DNA from: Amphibacillus sp. MSJ-3
GTDB lineage: Bacteria > Bacillota > Bacilli > Bacillales > Amphibacillaceae
Length of the DNA: 64,000 nucleotides
NCBI RefSeq assembly: GCF_018919165.1
Contig: NZ_JAHLQM010000012.1
Location: 1 to 64,000, forward strand
Direction: 5' to 3'
Shown: positions 46,577-56,633 of the stretch, one piece after another
Numbering within the stretch: the stretch's first letter is position 1
Layout: each line of letters starts with the position of its first letter
Position numbers and translations under genes: made by a program
The notes under the pieces: generated by a model
Databases searched by the model: none
What the model was told of the DNA's origin: nothing
The model's input: only the letters and a program-made list of their open reading frames with translations

Positions 46577-47167
46577 ATGATTAGGTATATTTGGATAAGT
46601 ATTTTATTTCTATTTGTTTTAACTGCATGCCAACCAGACACTGAAAATCAGACGTTAGACGAAAGTTCAAATCCTAACGATATATCAGTGGAAGCAGAAG
46701 AACCGATGAGCGAGTCAAAGGAGCAAAGCGTATCCTTAGAGGGTAAATTAGTTCCACCTAATTTCTCTATTACACATTTTGAAATGAAATATTTAAAAGA
46801 TGAGCGTTTACTTTTATTTAATATGAACTATGAATTTGACTCGGAGATATATGATATATTAACAGATGGTAATCAAGAAATGCATTTTATTCTTGAATAT
46901 CCCGAAAGTATAATAGATATATTGGATCAATCACATAGTGATGTGCTTATTGCCGAAAAACCGTCAGACTACAATACGAAGTATCGGGTTATATTTATTG
47001 AAGAAATAGAGTTGACAGAAGACGAACTAGAAAAGATTGAAGATAATATCTCTAATTTTAATTTATTAATAGCAGATCGTGAAAGGGATATTATTGCTCA
47101 ATTTATTGATCTTTACGGTTTTAATCAATATGACCCTGAAAAATTAAATAACACATCTCTTGATTAA
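46577..47167 (+). CDS. Lipoprotein, unknown
   Basis: 196 residues with a short signal peptide and lipobox VLTAC (Cys 18), then a Glu/Ser-rich linker and a globular domain without recognised motifs. AAGGAG lies 7 bases before the ATG. Preceded by a short palindrome AGACTATATAGTCT (about 46548-46561). Probably membrane-anchored outside the cell; role unknown. Confidence 0.75.
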   Translation: MIRYIWISILFLFVLTACQPDTENQTLDESSNPNDISVEAEEPMSESKEQSVSLEGKLVPPNFSITHFEMKYLKDERLLLFNMNYEFDSEIYDILTDGNQEMHFILEYPESIIDILDQSHSDVLIAEKPSDYNTKYRVIFIEEIELTEDELEKIEDNISNFNLLIADRERDIIAQFIDLYGFNQYDPEKLNNTSLD

Positions 47168-47346
47168 TCCGTAAGAAGATTATTTTTAAAATTACAGATT
47201 GTGTTGCTTTATCAATCGCTTGTTGAGCAGTGTGTCAAGATAAAGAACAATCTCTTGAAAGTGTCCACCCAAAGTGGAGATCATGGGGTGATACTTCTAA
47301 ATGAATTAAAAAATGATGAAACGATTTATAGCTTAACTATAAGAAA

Positions 47347-47381
47347 AGGGAGTCCAGCATTTACTGAACTCCTTTTTTTTA
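47347..47381. terminator. Terminator near the lysR fragment
   Basis: GGAGTCCAG pairs with CTGAACTCC (one mismatch) followed by TTTTTTT. It lies 25-60 bases downstream of the minus-strand lysR stop, but the T run is on the plus strand, so it best fits a plus-strand transcript from the lipoprotein gene. Confidence 0.7.
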
Positions 47382-47405
47382 TTTTAGCTGGGTATTGCCT
47401 CAGCC

Positions 47406-48370
47406 TCATCTTTTATGGTCAGAGCCAGTAAAGTAATTGGTTATTTTTTGGTCAGATTGGGATAAGGATTTTAAAAATAGATCAATTAGCTCTTCTTCAA
47501 CTGAACTAAGTGTTCGATTTGTTGCATGTGAAATAAAGTAATCCAGTGAGATCAACTCTTCAGGCAATAAACAGAGATTGTAATCACTAGAACTAGGTAG
47601 GACGCGTACGCTTTTAGGAACAAAGGTTATGGCCATTTTCTTTGCGAGTTCAACTACAGTAAAGATATCACTACTTTCTAAAGCAATTGTTGGTTGTATT
47701 TTATACTTTAACAGTAAATAATCTACTTGGCGACGAATAGCTGAACCACGACTGGTTAAAACTAAAGGTTCACTTAGTAGGTGTTGAATTTTGATCGTAC
47801 CTTCTTTCAAGATTGGTTTATCTTTGATATAAAACTTAGAGCATTTTGGAATAATCGCGTAATAACCATGTTTCCCCCACTGGTGGATCGTCAGATTGGG
47901 GGGGCAGTTTCGGGGTTTTGGCCAAGATAAAAGTCAATCTCCCCTGCAATAACTCTCTCTTGACTCACTTTCGGTAACGCTTCGTGTATTTCAATCGTGA
48001 TTTCAGGGTGTTTAGCTATAAAATCGGGCAGAAATAATGGTAATAGGTATGTCCCTAAACTGGGTAAAACCCCGATTCGAATGATTTTTTGATTAACCGT
48101 ATTGAAGCGAGTCATTTGTCGACGAAATTGGTCTTGTTTTACTTCTAAAGAATTTAAATATTGGTAGTATAATTCTCCAGCTTCTGTCAATTGTAAGGGG
48201 GTTATGCGGCGATTGATGATTTCGACATCTAATTCCTGTTCTATTTTCTGAATCGTCTGTGTCAAGTAGGGTTGTGATATATAGAGATCTTTAGCTGCTT
48301 TTGTAAAGTTCCCATGCTTTAGTAAAGCGTTTAGATAGTTTAACATGTCGGGGGAATTAATTTGAGCCAT
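47406..48370 (-). pseudogene. LysR-type regulator, frameshifted in a G7/C7 run
   Basis: An intact LysR HTH (MAQINSPDMLNYLNALLKHG; SQPYLTQTIQKIEQELDVEI) starts at the ATG at 48370 with GAGGTGG upstream. The frame ends early at ETAPPI-stop, directly after a run of seven C on the coding strand (47898-47904). In the next frame the ligand-binding domain continues (PNLTIHQWGKHGYYAIIPKC through GSDHKR) to 47406. One extra C would restore about 321 residues. It is divergent from the flavin reductase genes, its likely targets. Disabled, phase-variable or a sequencing error. Confidence 0.88.
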
Positions 48371-48403
48371 AAGCCACCTCGCTTCTGATTTTTTTTGACA
48401 CAT

Positions 48404-48678
48404 AACAAATTTGTTATCAATCCATAATTAAATAAATATTTCACAAAGTTATGTTTTTTCTTTAAAATGAAAGTGTAAAAGGCTTGTCATTATTGTAAAA
48501 CATCAACTTGGGGAAAAGCAATTCATTTACCCTAGCATACTTGCTTATGGTAAATCCCCGCTGAGTAAAGGTTAACTTTATTGAAAAGAACCTCAATAAA
48601 GGCTCTTGTCAAAAGACAAGGGTATCTATTTGCTGATTATTGTTCAACATTTCACAAACAAAGAGGAGGAAGTTTAAG
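48404..48678. promoter_or_regulatory. Divergent region lysR/flavin reductase operon
   Basis: The control region between the two divergent units; no gene. Contains ATAACAAATTTGTTAT (48404-48419), a perfect 16-bp palindrome with a T-N11-A-like core, right at the lysR start side, a plausible LysR-type operator. A degenerate dispersed-repeat module (CTGAGTAAAGGTTAACTTTATTG) lies near 48560-48584. Confidence 0.55.
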
Positions 48679-49302
48679 ATGAAATTTATTGGTATTGTTG
48701 GAACGAATTCAACGGCTTCAACAAATCGCAAATTACTATTATTTATGAAAAAACACTTTGCTGAGCAAGCAGAAATTGAAGTTGCTGAGATTGCAGATTT
48801 CCCCGCTTTTAATGAACCATCAGATCAAAAAGCACCAGCGGGGATTCAAGAATTGTCAGAGAAGATTGAAGCGGCAGATGGAGTGATTATTGCAACACCA
48901 GAATATGACCACTCTATTCCAGCTGTCTTGAAAAGTTTAATCGAATGGCTGTCATATACGACTAGACCTTTGATTAATAAACCTGTGTTAATTGTTGGTG
49001 CATCCCATGGTTCGCTAGGGACTTCACGGGCTCAAACACATTTACGTCAAATACTGAATGCACCTGAACTAAAGGCATTGATGATGCCAGGCGTAGAGTT
49101 CTTATTAGGTCAATCTTTGCAAGCCTTTGATGAAGACAACAACTTACTCTACCCTGATAAGGTCTCAGAATTAGAAGAATTATTTTCAGAATTCAGGTTG
49201 TTTGTGACAATTAATCAAAAATTAGTTGAAGAAGGTCACTACAATACGGAAGAACAAAAGAAATTTTCATGGGAGCAATCTGAAGGAGGTACATTGTCAT
49301 GA
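48679..49302 (+). CDS. NADPH-dependent FMN reductase
   Basis: 207-residue flavodoxin-fold reductase that moves electrons from NAD(P)H to FMN. Flavin-binding segment [20 protein letters not shown], then [20 protein letters not shown] and [20 protein letters not shown]. Start at the ATG at 48679 with AGGAGG upstream. Closely resembles the N-terminal domain of the next gene (shared [18 protein letters not shown], SRAQxHLRQIL), so a duplication. Stop overlaps the next start (ATGA). Confidence 0.92.
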   Translation: MKFIGIVGTNSTASTNRKLLLFMKKHFAEQAEIEVAEIADFPAFNEPSDQKAPAGIQELSEKIEAADGVIIATPEYDHSIPAVLKSLIEWLSYTTRPLINKPVLIVGASHGSLGTSRAQTHLRQILNAPELKALMMPGVEFLLGQSLQAFDEDNNLLYPDKVSELEELFSEFRLFVTINQKLVEEGHYNTEEQKKFSWEQSEGGTLS

Positions 49303-51722
49303 AATACGTTGGAATCGTCGGAACCAATGCAGAGCATTCATATAATCGAATGTTATTACGGTTTATGCAAAAGCATTTTAGTGAAAAAGCAGAAATTGAA
49401 ATTTTGGAACTAAAAGATGTGCCAATGTTTAATGAAAGCAATGATCAGTCAGATAGTGCAGTTATCCAGCATTTTAATAAGGAAATTGAAGCGGCAGATG
49501 GTGTGATTATTGCAACACCTGAACATAATCATTCAATTCCTTCTGCACTAAAAAGTATTATTGAATGGCTTTCCTACAATTTGCATCCTTTTGATGGGAA
49601 ACCAACAATGATCGTAGGTGCTTCTTACGATGTTCAAGGATCTTCACGGGCACAGCTTCATTTACGTCAAATCTTGGATGCACCTGGAGTAAATGCTGCA
49701 GTCATGCCAGGTTATGAATTTTTACTTGGCCGTGCTCATCAGGCATTTGATCAAGAAGGAAATCTAAAAGAAGAAAAAACGATTGATTTCTTAGAAAGTT
49801 GCTTCTTACGCTTTTTACGATTCACTGAAGTTGCTAACATTATGAATATTCCTGAAGAAGTGAAGTTTCAACCAGGAGAATATCACGTTACAGCGGTTGG
49901 CCACAATGGAGACCTACCAATGACCGTTCGTTTGACTGAAGATCGAATTGAAAAGATAGATATAGATACAAGCGGTGAATCACAAGGGATTGCAGATGTG
50001 GTATTTACTCGAATTCCTTCACAAATCGTAGAAGGCCAGACCTTAAATGTAGACCTACTTTCAGGTGCATCTGTAACAAGTAATGGTGTGATTGATGGGG
50101 TTGCTAAGGCTGTTAAACAAGCAGGGGCGAACCCAGATGTACTGAAGAAGAGACCAAAGGCAGCTAGTGCAAGCAAGAAGGAAGATGAGGAATATAGAAC
50201 AGACGTTGTTGTTGTTGGTGCGGGTGGTGCAGGATTATCAGCTGCTGCCAGTGTATTACAGCAAGATAAGGATGTTATCGTCTTAGAGAAATTCCCGGCA
50301 GTTGGTGGGAATACGGTTCGAACAGGTGGCCCGATGAATGCCGCTGATCCGAATTGGCAAAAGAACTTTGAAGCCATTGCAGGTGAAAGTCACACACTAG
50401 AAGAAATGGCAGCGATTGATGAAAGTGAAATTGATCCGGAATATCTAGAGGACTTTCGAACTTTCAAACAGGAAGTGAAAGACTATATCGAAGCAACTAA
50501 GAATCAAAAAGCCTATCTATTTGATTCAGCTATTTTCCACCGCATGCAAACATATCTAGGCGGAAAACGAAAAGACTTACAAGGAAATGTGATCTACGGA
50601 CAATATGATTTGGTAAAAATCTTAACAGATAAAGCATTAGAATCGGTCGAATGGCTAGAGGATATTGGTGTTGAATTTGATAAAGAAGATGTAACCATGC
50701 CAGTCGGTGCCCTATGGAGACGGGGGCATAAACCTTTGAAGAACGAAGGATATGCATATGTTTCTGCTCTTCAATCATTTGTAGTAGAAAATGGCGGACA
50801 AATTATTACTGATACTGCAGTTGAAGAACTGATTTTTGAAGATGGCAAAGTAGTTGGTGTGATCGGAAAGGGATTGAATGGACAAAAGATTACTGTTCAT
50901 GCAGGTGCAGTGGTTCTAGCATCTGGTGGTTTTGGTGCCAATACAAAAATGTTAAAAGAATATAACACCTATTGGACAGAAATTGAGGACGATATTAAAA
51001 CGTCCAACTCACCAGCCATTACAGGAGATGGAATTGTGCTTGGGCAAAGTGTTGGGGCTGATTTAGTTGGCATGGGCTTCTCACAAATGATGCCAGTTTC
51101 TGATCCGGAAACAGGTGCTTTATTTAGTGGACTACAAGTACCACCGCAAAACTTTGTGATGGTCAATCAAGAAGGAAAACGCTTTGTCAATGAATACGGC
51201 AGTCGGGATACCTTAACACAAGCTGCCATTGATAACGGCGGTCTATTTTATCTGATTGCAGATGATGAAATTAAAAAGACAGCCTATAACACAAGCCAGG
51301 AGAAAATTGATCAACAAGTAGCTGCAGGCACTCTATATAGAGCAGACACACTAGAGGAATTAGCAGAGCAATTAAAGATGGATCCAGCCGTCCTAGTTGA
51401 TTCGATTAATAAATATAATTCCTATGTTGACTTAGGTGAGGATCCTGAGTTTGGTAAAGATGTTTTTGATTTGAAAGTGGAAGTCGCACCATTTTATGCA
51501 ACACCAAGAAAACCAGCAGTGCATCACACAATGGGTGGTCTGAAAATTGACACAGAAACACATGTGTTAGATCAAGACGGCAAGATTATATCAGGCCTCT
51601 ATGCCGCAGGTGAAGTTGCCGGTGGGATTCATGCCGGAAATCGATTGGGTGGTAATTCCTTGACTGATATATTTACCTTTGGTCGAATTGCTGGTCAAAC
51701 CGCATTGAAAGATTTGAAATAA
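49299..51722 (+). CDS. FMN reductase-FMN_bind-flavocytochrome c-type reductase
   Basis: 807-residue soluble flavoprotein in three parts: NADPH-FMN reductase-like domain (1-185); FMN_bind domain (about 195-275) with the flavinylation motif [11 protein letters not shown], where ApbE attaches FMN; and a fumarate-reductase/flavocytochrome c FAD domain (about 298-805) with [27 protein letters not shown], and the C-terminal [20 protein letters not shown] and [14 protein letters not shown]. Such proteins reduce an enoate (fumarate, urocanate, acrylate or similar) in the cytoplasm with NAD(P)H. Substrate not readable from sequence. Operon with the preceding reductase and the MFS gene. Confidence 0.93.
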   Translation: MKYVGIVGTNAEHSYNRMLLRFMQKHFSEKAEIEILELKDVPMFNESNDQSDSAVIQHFNKEIEAADGVIIATPEHNHSIPSALKSIIEWLSYNLHPFDGKPTMIVGASYDVQGSSRAQLHLRQILDAPGVNAAVMPGYEFLLGRAHQAFDQEGNLKEEKTIDFLESCFLRFLRFTEVANIMNIPEEVKFQPGEYHVTAVGHNGDLPMTVRLTEDRIEKIDIDTSGESQGIADVVFTRIPSQIVEGQTLNVDLLSGASVTSNGVIDGVAKAVKQAGANPDVLKKRPKAASASKKEDEEYRTDVVVVGAGGAGLSAAASVLQQDKDVIVLEKFPAVGGNTVRTGGPMNAADPNWQKNFEAIAGESHTLEEMAAIDESEIDPEYLEDFRTFKQEVKDYIEATKNQKAYLFDSAIFHRMQTYLGGKRKDLQGNVIYGQYDLVKILTDKALESVEWLEDIGVEFDKEDVTMPVGALWRRGHKPLKNEGYAYVSALQSFVVENGGQIITDTAVEELIFEDGKVVGVIGKGLNGQKITVHAGAVVLASGGFGANTKMLKEYNTYWTEIEDDIKTSNSPAITGDGIVLGQSVGADLVGMGFSQMMPVSDPETGALFSGLQVPPQNFVMVNQEGKRFVNEYGSRDTLTQAAIDNGGLFYLIADDEIKKTAYNTSQEKIDQQVAAGTLYRADTLEELAEQLKMDPAVLVDSINKYNSYVDLGEDPEFGKDVFDLKVEVAPFYATPRKPAVHHTMGGLKIDTETHVLDQDGKIISGLYAAGEVAGGIHAGNRLGGNSLTDIFTFGRIAGQTALKDLK

Positions 51723-51757
51723 TTCATCGAATAGCCTACTTTAAGGGGAGTGTAAAA

Positions 51758-52978
51758 ATGGATACAAAAATTAATCGTTGGCAAGTTCTGATCGCTTCCA
51801 CACTGATCTTACTGTGTACAGGAGCAATATATGCTTTTAGTGTTTTCGCAGAACCCTTGTCTTTAGCTAAGAATTGGGGAATGCCAGCTGTAATGTTAGC
51901 ATTTACTATTAATTCAGCAGTTGCCCCGATTCCACTGATTTTAGGTGGTTTTTTAGCTGATCGCGGATTAGCGAAATGGACAATAACCATTGGTGGGATT
52001 ATGTTTGGACTAGGGTTTCTTTTAACCGGTTATGTAACAAGTACGGCAATGCTTTACGTCACTTATGGACTTCTAAGTGGCTTGGGACAAGGATTGGCTT
52101 ATTCGGGATGTTTAAGCAACACGATCAAGCTCTTCCCTGACAAAAAAGGCTTAGCATCTGGGATTATTACCGCCGGCATGGGGGGAGCTGCAATCATTGC
52201 GGCCCCTATTGCCAATGCCTTGATTCAAAACCAAGATGTTTTTTATGCCTTCCGGATTTTAGGGATTATCTATACCATCGTTGTTTTACTTGCCAGCTTC
52301 TTTATTAAGGCAGCACCGAAAAATTATCAACCAGCTGGCTGGACACCTTCACTTACAAATCGTAAGGAAGCCCCAGCAAATAAAAATTGGTTGGAGATGT
52401 TACAAACACCACATTTTTATTTAATTTTCTTTATGATGTTTACCGGTGCGTTTTCAGGATTAATGATCGCATCAAATGCATCAGTGATTGGTCAACAAAT
52501 GTTTGCCCTATCCGCAACCACAGCTGCTTTTTACGTTAGTTTGTATTCACTCAGCAACTGTATTGGACGAGTGATATGGGGAGCAGTATCAGATAAGATT
52601 GGCCGGATTCAGACCTTATATATTATTTTGACTGTTGTTATTTTAGCATTTGTTGTCATGTTAGTTATGTCTTCACAAGCTGGATTTGCATTAGGTATTA
52701 TTGCCTTAGGAATCTGCTTTGGTGGAGTAATGGGTGTCTTTCCACCGATTGTCATGGAGAACTTCGGCCCAATCAACCAAGGCATCAACTATGGGATTGT
52801 CTTTGTTAGTTATTCAATTGCTGCCTTTTTCGCTCCACGGGTAGCAGCGAGTATGGCTGCAACATGAAATGGTGACTTCTCTGGAGCCTTTTATGTAGCG
52901 ATTATCATAGCCGCTATCGGTATTGCCTTGACTTATATCTACGTTCAATTAAACAAAAGAATTGAACAAAAAGCGTAA
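51758..52978 (+). pseudogene. MFS transporter (OFA/oxalate-formate type) with in-frame TGA
   Basis: Twelve-helix MFS permease resembling the oxalate/formate antiporter family (RWQVLIASTLILLCTGAIYA, GLLSGLGQGLAYSG, VSDKIGRIQTLYI). Translation stops at a TGA at 52865-52867 (369 residues) inside the last helices. The same frame then continues NGDFSGAFYVAIIIAAIGIA and on to VQLNKRIEQKA with a proper stop at 52976-52978, giving 406 codons. A single-base nonsense change is the simplest reading. Fourth-position neighbour of the flavoprotein genes, so probably its substrate/product exchanger. Confidence 0.87.
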
Positions 52979-53031
52979 ACATAGGATGACAAGACGATAG
53001 ATTGTTCGCAGGCATTTTTAAATATGACCAT

Positions 53032-53074
53032 AAATAGCCTTGGTGAGAAAAAAACTCATCAAGGCTATTTTTTC
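53032..53074 (+). terminator. Terminator after the MFS gene
   Basis: AAATAGCCTTGGTGAG pairs with CTCATCAAGGCTATTT (one G-U) around an A7 loop, followed by TTTT. Confidence 0.9.
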
Positions 53075-53188
53075 ACCGAAGATTAACTAAATGTAGGCCC
53101 CCAACTCAATCACAGAAGGGAAAGGATCGGATAATCAGCGGGTGTTCAAGAGTCGGTAAAGGCCTGACTCATTCAAAAGAGATGAAAA

Positions 53189-53211
53189 AACCCCTACAGT
53201 GTAGAGGTTTA
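53189..53211 (-). terminator. Terminator after the SDR gene
   Basis: On the minus strand ACCTCTAC-ACT-GTAGGGGT followed by TTTTT. It lies 34 bases beyond the stop of the SDR gene. Confidence 0.8.
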
Positions 53212-53244
53212 TCTTTTATAATCATTGATTGTATTATCTATTTT

Positions 53245-54186
53245 TTAGTCATCTTTGGAATGACGATCGCCAACTTGGAAATCATCTGCATGCTCAAACA
53301 TATATTTGACAGTTAGGGGAGCTTGTCCAGTTAGTTTTTTAAAATCATCTGTAAAGCTGTCCATTTTCCCTAACCGAATCGCTTGGGCAAAGGTTACCAT
53401 GCCTTCAGAAGAATAGGGTGCTTCAGATCCTTTTTTAAACTGACCGTCTGTTGTTCTTGGTACGCCCATCGCATCAAATATCGCGTAATTTTCTTCGTCA
53501 GTAATTTCTTGATAAATCACATGGTTACCAGTGGCTTCGTTACCAATTTTAATAAAATCAGATATTGTTAAAAGCTCAGGGCCATTAATATTTAAGATCG
53601 CTTCATGATAATCGTTGCTGACAAGGGCATGGGCAACAGCCTTAGCACAGTCCTTCCGTGAGATATAGGCCATTTTTCCATCGCCTTGACTATTTTTTAA
53701 GATACCATCAGCTTTAACAAAAGTGAAGTAATTGGTAATCATCGCTTCTGCATATTGGGAATTACGCAAGAAGATATAATCTAGGCCAACGCTTTTAATA
53801 TAATCTTCTGTATAGGCATGATCAATTTTCTCGATACTAGGATTGCTTTCGTCAGCCGCATTAACTAATGATGTATAAATAATTTGCTTAACACCAGCCT
53901 CTTTAGCTGCGTCAACTACATTTTTATGTGCCTTTTGACGCTTTTCGCCAACAAAAGGCATTGAGATCAATGCTAATTTATCCGCTCCAGCAAATGCTTC
54001 ACTGAGGCCATCGATCTGATTAAAATTCGTGATATGTGTTTCTATCCCTTGTTCTTGATATTCTTTTAAGGATGATGGATCATAACCGCAAAAGATCACT
54101 TGACTTTTATCAACTAAAGTTAACAAATGCTCAGCAGCCTGTTTACCTAAATGTCCATCAACACCAGTTAATAATAATTTTCCCAT
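53245..54186 (-). CDS. NmrA/SDR-family NAD(P)-dependent oxidoreductase
   Basis: 313-residue atypical short-chain dehydrogenase of the NmrA/QorB quinone-reductase type. Nucleotide-binding LLLTGVDGHLGKQAAEHLL, then KQIIYTSLVNAADESN and YIFLRNSQYAEAMITNYF. I start at the ATG at 54186, 8 bases after AAAGGAG, rather than 54207. Cytosolic; substrate unknown. The divergence-free neighbour upstream is a LysR gene on the same strand; a decayed copy of its 3' end lies at 44330. Confidence 0.88.
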   Translation of the reverse strand: MGKLLLTGVDGHLGKQAAEHLLTLVDKSQVIFCGYDPSSLKEYQEQGIETHITNFNQIDGLSEAFAGADKLALISMPFVGEKRQKAHKNVVDAAKEAGVKQIIYTSLVNAADESNPSIEKIDHAYTEDYIKSVGLDYIFLRNSQYAEAMITNYFTFVKADGILKNSQGDGKMAYISRKDCAKAVAHALVSNDYHEAILNINGPELLTISDFIKIGNEATGNHVIYQEITDEENYAIFDAMGVPRTTDGQFKKGSEAPYSSEGMVTFAQAIRLGKMDSFTDDFKKLTGQAPLTVKYMFEHADDFQVGDRHSKDD

Positions 54187-54270
54187 CTTCAACACTCCTT
54201 TAGTCAATCTATCTTACAACTTTATTATATGTGAATTGATGAACATTATCCAATATAAAAAACGAATTCC

Positions 54271-55164
54271 CTATTGGGAAATCCAATGATGGATGTGGTG
54301 GAGAAAAGATTGCAAGGCAGGGTTCGGATTATCTTTTAAATACCCTATTTCGATTTTAAATAAATGATGCGAATCTTCTAATGGAATGAGTCGGACCTTA
54401 TCTTCAGGATAAAGGAGTTGATAATTATCTGGGAAAAAACCAATTAAATTTTCTGTCAAGATATGAAACAACTCTGTTTCAACATCATCAACCGTTCGTA
54501 AAATATTTGGTTGAAAGCCATCCTTTATCGCATGCTCAATCATTAAATCATAAGAATTGCCAATCACATTTGGATTTAACATCACAAGCGGATATTGATA
54601 TAAATCCTGTTTAGCAATCGATTGATGATCAAAAAGCGGGTGAAGATGACTGACTACGGCACAGTACTGACCTTGATAGATAGGAATTGTTCGAATATTT
54701 TCTTTACCAACAAATGCTGAATCGAAGGCAATCGCAAGATCATAAATCCCCTTCTCCAAATACTCAGGGATATTTTTCAACAAAACTTTACCGATCTCCA
54801 ATTCAATGTTCGGATACTGTTCTTTAAAGTTAGGGGTGAGTGTGATTAAACGCTGTAAATCAGTAATAGCCGAATATTCAATTGACAATGTTTGTTTACT
54901 TTTTTGTTGATAGTTCGCTAACTTTGCTTTCATATGATTGTATTGTTTCCAAAGAATCGTTGCCTCACCATAAAAGAGCCAGCCCGCTTGTGTTAGCTCA
55001 ATCGGAATCTGCTTGCGATCAAACAATACTGTATTGAACTCCTTTTCTAGTGAAGCAATTTGTTGACTAATTGTCGTTTGTGAGACAAAATTCTTCTTAG
55101 CCGTTTCTGTGAAATTTCTACACTCAACTAAATCGATAAAATATTTAATCTTCTCAATGTTCAT
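54271..55164 (-). CDS. LysR-family transcriptional regulator
   Basis: 297 residues: N-terminal winged HTH (NIEKIKYFIDLVECRNFTET with VSQTTISQQIASLEKEFNTV) and the periplasmic-binding-protein-like effector domain. Full length. It precedes the SDR gene on the same strand with an 84-base gap that contains the SDR ribosome binding site, so probably regulates it. Effector unknown. Confidence 0.92.
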   Translation of the reverse strand: MNIEKIKYFIDLVECRNFTETAKKNFVSQTTISQQIASLEKEFNTVLFDRKQIPIELTQAGWLFYGEATILWKQYNHMKAKLANYQQKSKQTLSIEYSAITDLQRLITLTPNFKEQYPNIELEIGKVLLKNIPEYLEKGIYDLAIAFDSAFVGKENIRTIPIYQGQYCAVVSHLHPLFDHQSIAKQDLYQYPLVMLNPNVIGNSYDLMIEHAIKDGFQPNILRTVDDVETELFHILTENLIGFFPDNYQLLYPEDKVRLIPLEDSHHLFKIEIGYLKDNPNPALQSFLHHIHHWISQ

Positions 55165-55508
55165 CTCAATCCCCCGGATCGTTTTGATAGGAAGTGCTCA
55201 AGTTATTATAACATGCCTAATTAATAAAAGGATATCACACCAAATTGACTAGAAATGTTACAATAATACAAAATATAGTGTTTCCATCTGAAGTAGATAC
55301 TTGATTTTAAGAAGTTAAAAAAAGTATATCGTCACTAGCTATAAAAAAGGATGCAATGGAGAAGAATACTTTAGACTAAAACCACTTGAAATAATTTGAC
55401 ACTAGATCTAGCAGCTAGGCTAGCGATATGATGACACGATTATCCGAATGAAAAGAGACATATCATTAGGAAAAAAGTCAACAAATAAATAAAATAATGA
55501 GGTTAAGA
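55165..55508. other. Promoter region lysR/rlmH
   Basis: AT-rich divergent intergenic region with promoters for the LysR gene and rlmH; no gene, RNA or long repeat recognised. Confidence 0.5.
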
Positions 55509-55988
55509 ATGAATATCACAATCATCAGCGTCGGAAAACTAAAAGAAAAATATTTAAAAATGGGCATCGATGAATACAAAAAAAGACTAAGCACATACAC
55601 CAACTTAAATCTAATCGAAGTCCAAGATGAAAAAGCACCAGAAAACCTATCCCAGGCAGAAATGGATTTAATCAAAAGAAAAGAAGGCGAACGAATTTTA
55701 GCAAAAATCCCAGCCGATACATTTGTTATCACACTCGAGATCAAAGGAAAGCAACTTTCATCAGAACAACTAGCCAAGCAACTTGACCAACTCGCAACAC
55801 ATGGGAAAAGTAAAATCGCCTTTGTAATCGGTGGATCACTAGGACTCAGTGAAGCGGTGATGAAGCGGAGCAACCTCGCCCTATCCTTTTCAAAAATGAC
55901 CCTACCACACCAACTGATGCGACTCGTACTGTTGGAACAGGTGTACCGAGCTTTTAGGATAAATAGGGGGGAACCGTATCATAAATGA
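55509..55988 (+). CDS. rlmH: 23S rRNA pseudouridine1915 N3-methyltransferase RlmH
   Basis: SPOUT-family methyltransferase acting on pseudouridine 1915 of 23S rRNA in assembled 70S ribosomes. 159 residues, the standard size, with the SAM-binding trefoil-knot motifs [11 protein letters not shown] and [20 protein letters not shown] and the conserved end [12 protein letters not shown]. Start at the ATG at 55509 (GAGG upstream), not 55497. In Bacillus it lies near walRK/htrA; here 48 kb separate them. Its 3' end equals the region where SCC elements insert in staphylococci. Confidence 0.97.
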   Translation: MNITIISVGKLKEKYLKMGIDEYKKRLSTYTNLNLIEVQDEKAPENLSQAEMDLIKRKEGERILAKIPADTFVITLEIKGKQLSSEQLAKQLDQLATHGKSKIAFVIGGSLGLSEAVMKRSNLALSFSKMTLPHQLMRLVLLEQVYRAFRINRGEPYHK

Positions 55989-55994
55989 TGAGGT
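55967..55994 (+). other. SCC-type attachment-like sequence at rlmH 3' end
   Basis: GAACCGTATCATAAATGATG, followed by AGGTTTTA, closely resembles the staphylococcal attB core (GAAGCATATCATAAATGATG followed by CGGTTTTT, from memory). It encodes the last rlmH codons. No second copy and no ccr recombinase were seen in the window, so it is an empty, conserved site. Confidence 0.5.
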
Positions 55995-56049
55995 TTTAGA
56001 AAGAAATGAATTTACAAGGTATTTTGTATAATGATAAGCGAAAAATAAA

Positions 56050-56091
56050 AAAATGTAAGCATATTGGAAACATCCGACATGCTTACATTTT
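56050..56091. terminator. Bidirectional terminator rlmH / VOC gene
   Basis: Perfect 13-bp stem AAAATGTAAGCAT (56050-56062) / ATGCTTACATTTT (56079-56091), A-rich before and T-rich after, between convergent genes. Confidence 0.9.
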
Positions 56092-56105
56092 AATGATTCA
56101 AAGTA

Positions 56106-56486
56106 TTATTTTGCACGCTTGACTTCAATGCGATAACCGTCAGGGTCGGTCACAAAGAAATAGCTTGGTGTATCACCTGTAAGTCCTTTTAACTCACCTG
56201 TCTCGTAGACAGAAGCTTTACATACTTCATGCATTTTCTCAAGGTCATTGACGCTCACACCTAAATGACTGAAGCCATTCCCGACATTATAAGGCTCGTT
56301 ATCGTAATTGTAGGTGAGTTCAATCTGTACAGAAGAACCAGGAGAATTCAGATAAATTAAATCAAACTTTTTTTCAGGAAATTCTCTACGGCTGGCTACC
56401 TCGAAATCAAATAGATTAGTATAGAAATCTAAAGTAGCATCAATATCTCTGACACGCAGGCAAATCTCAACGAGTACTTGATTCAT
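56106..56486 (-). CDS. VOC-family glyoxalase-like protein
   Basis: 126-residue vicinal-oxygen-chelate protein, close to glyoxalase I: ICLRVRDIDATLDFYTNLFD, metal ligands in HLGVSVNDLE and TDPDGYRIEV. Starts at the ATG at 56486 (GGGAGATGATATT before it); the ATG at 56501 overlaps the ribosome binding site. Probably detoxifies methylglyoxal, but VOC proteins vary. Confidence 0.88.
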   Translation of the reverse strand: MNQVLVEICLRVRDIDATLDFYTNLFDFEVASRREFPEKKFDLIYLNSPGSSVQIELTYNYDNEPYNVGNGFSHLGVSVNDLEKMHEVCKASVYETGELKGLTGDTPSYFFVTDPDGYRIEVKRAK

Positions 56487-56633
56487 AATATCATCTCCCA
56501 ATAATTTCTTATCTCAAGTCTAGCATAAATAGGGCAGATAAGCATGTATTTAAACTGTGTGATTTCTTTCTAATATAACAATAGCCAAAAAATACAGCAT
56601 GAATCTGTTCAAGCCCATCTTGCCAATTCATTT

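Noticed and set aside
47201..47431. 76-codon plus-strand frame after the lipoprotein gene
   Set aside because: It runs through the terminator and into the lysR region; no ribosome binding site and no plausible domain.
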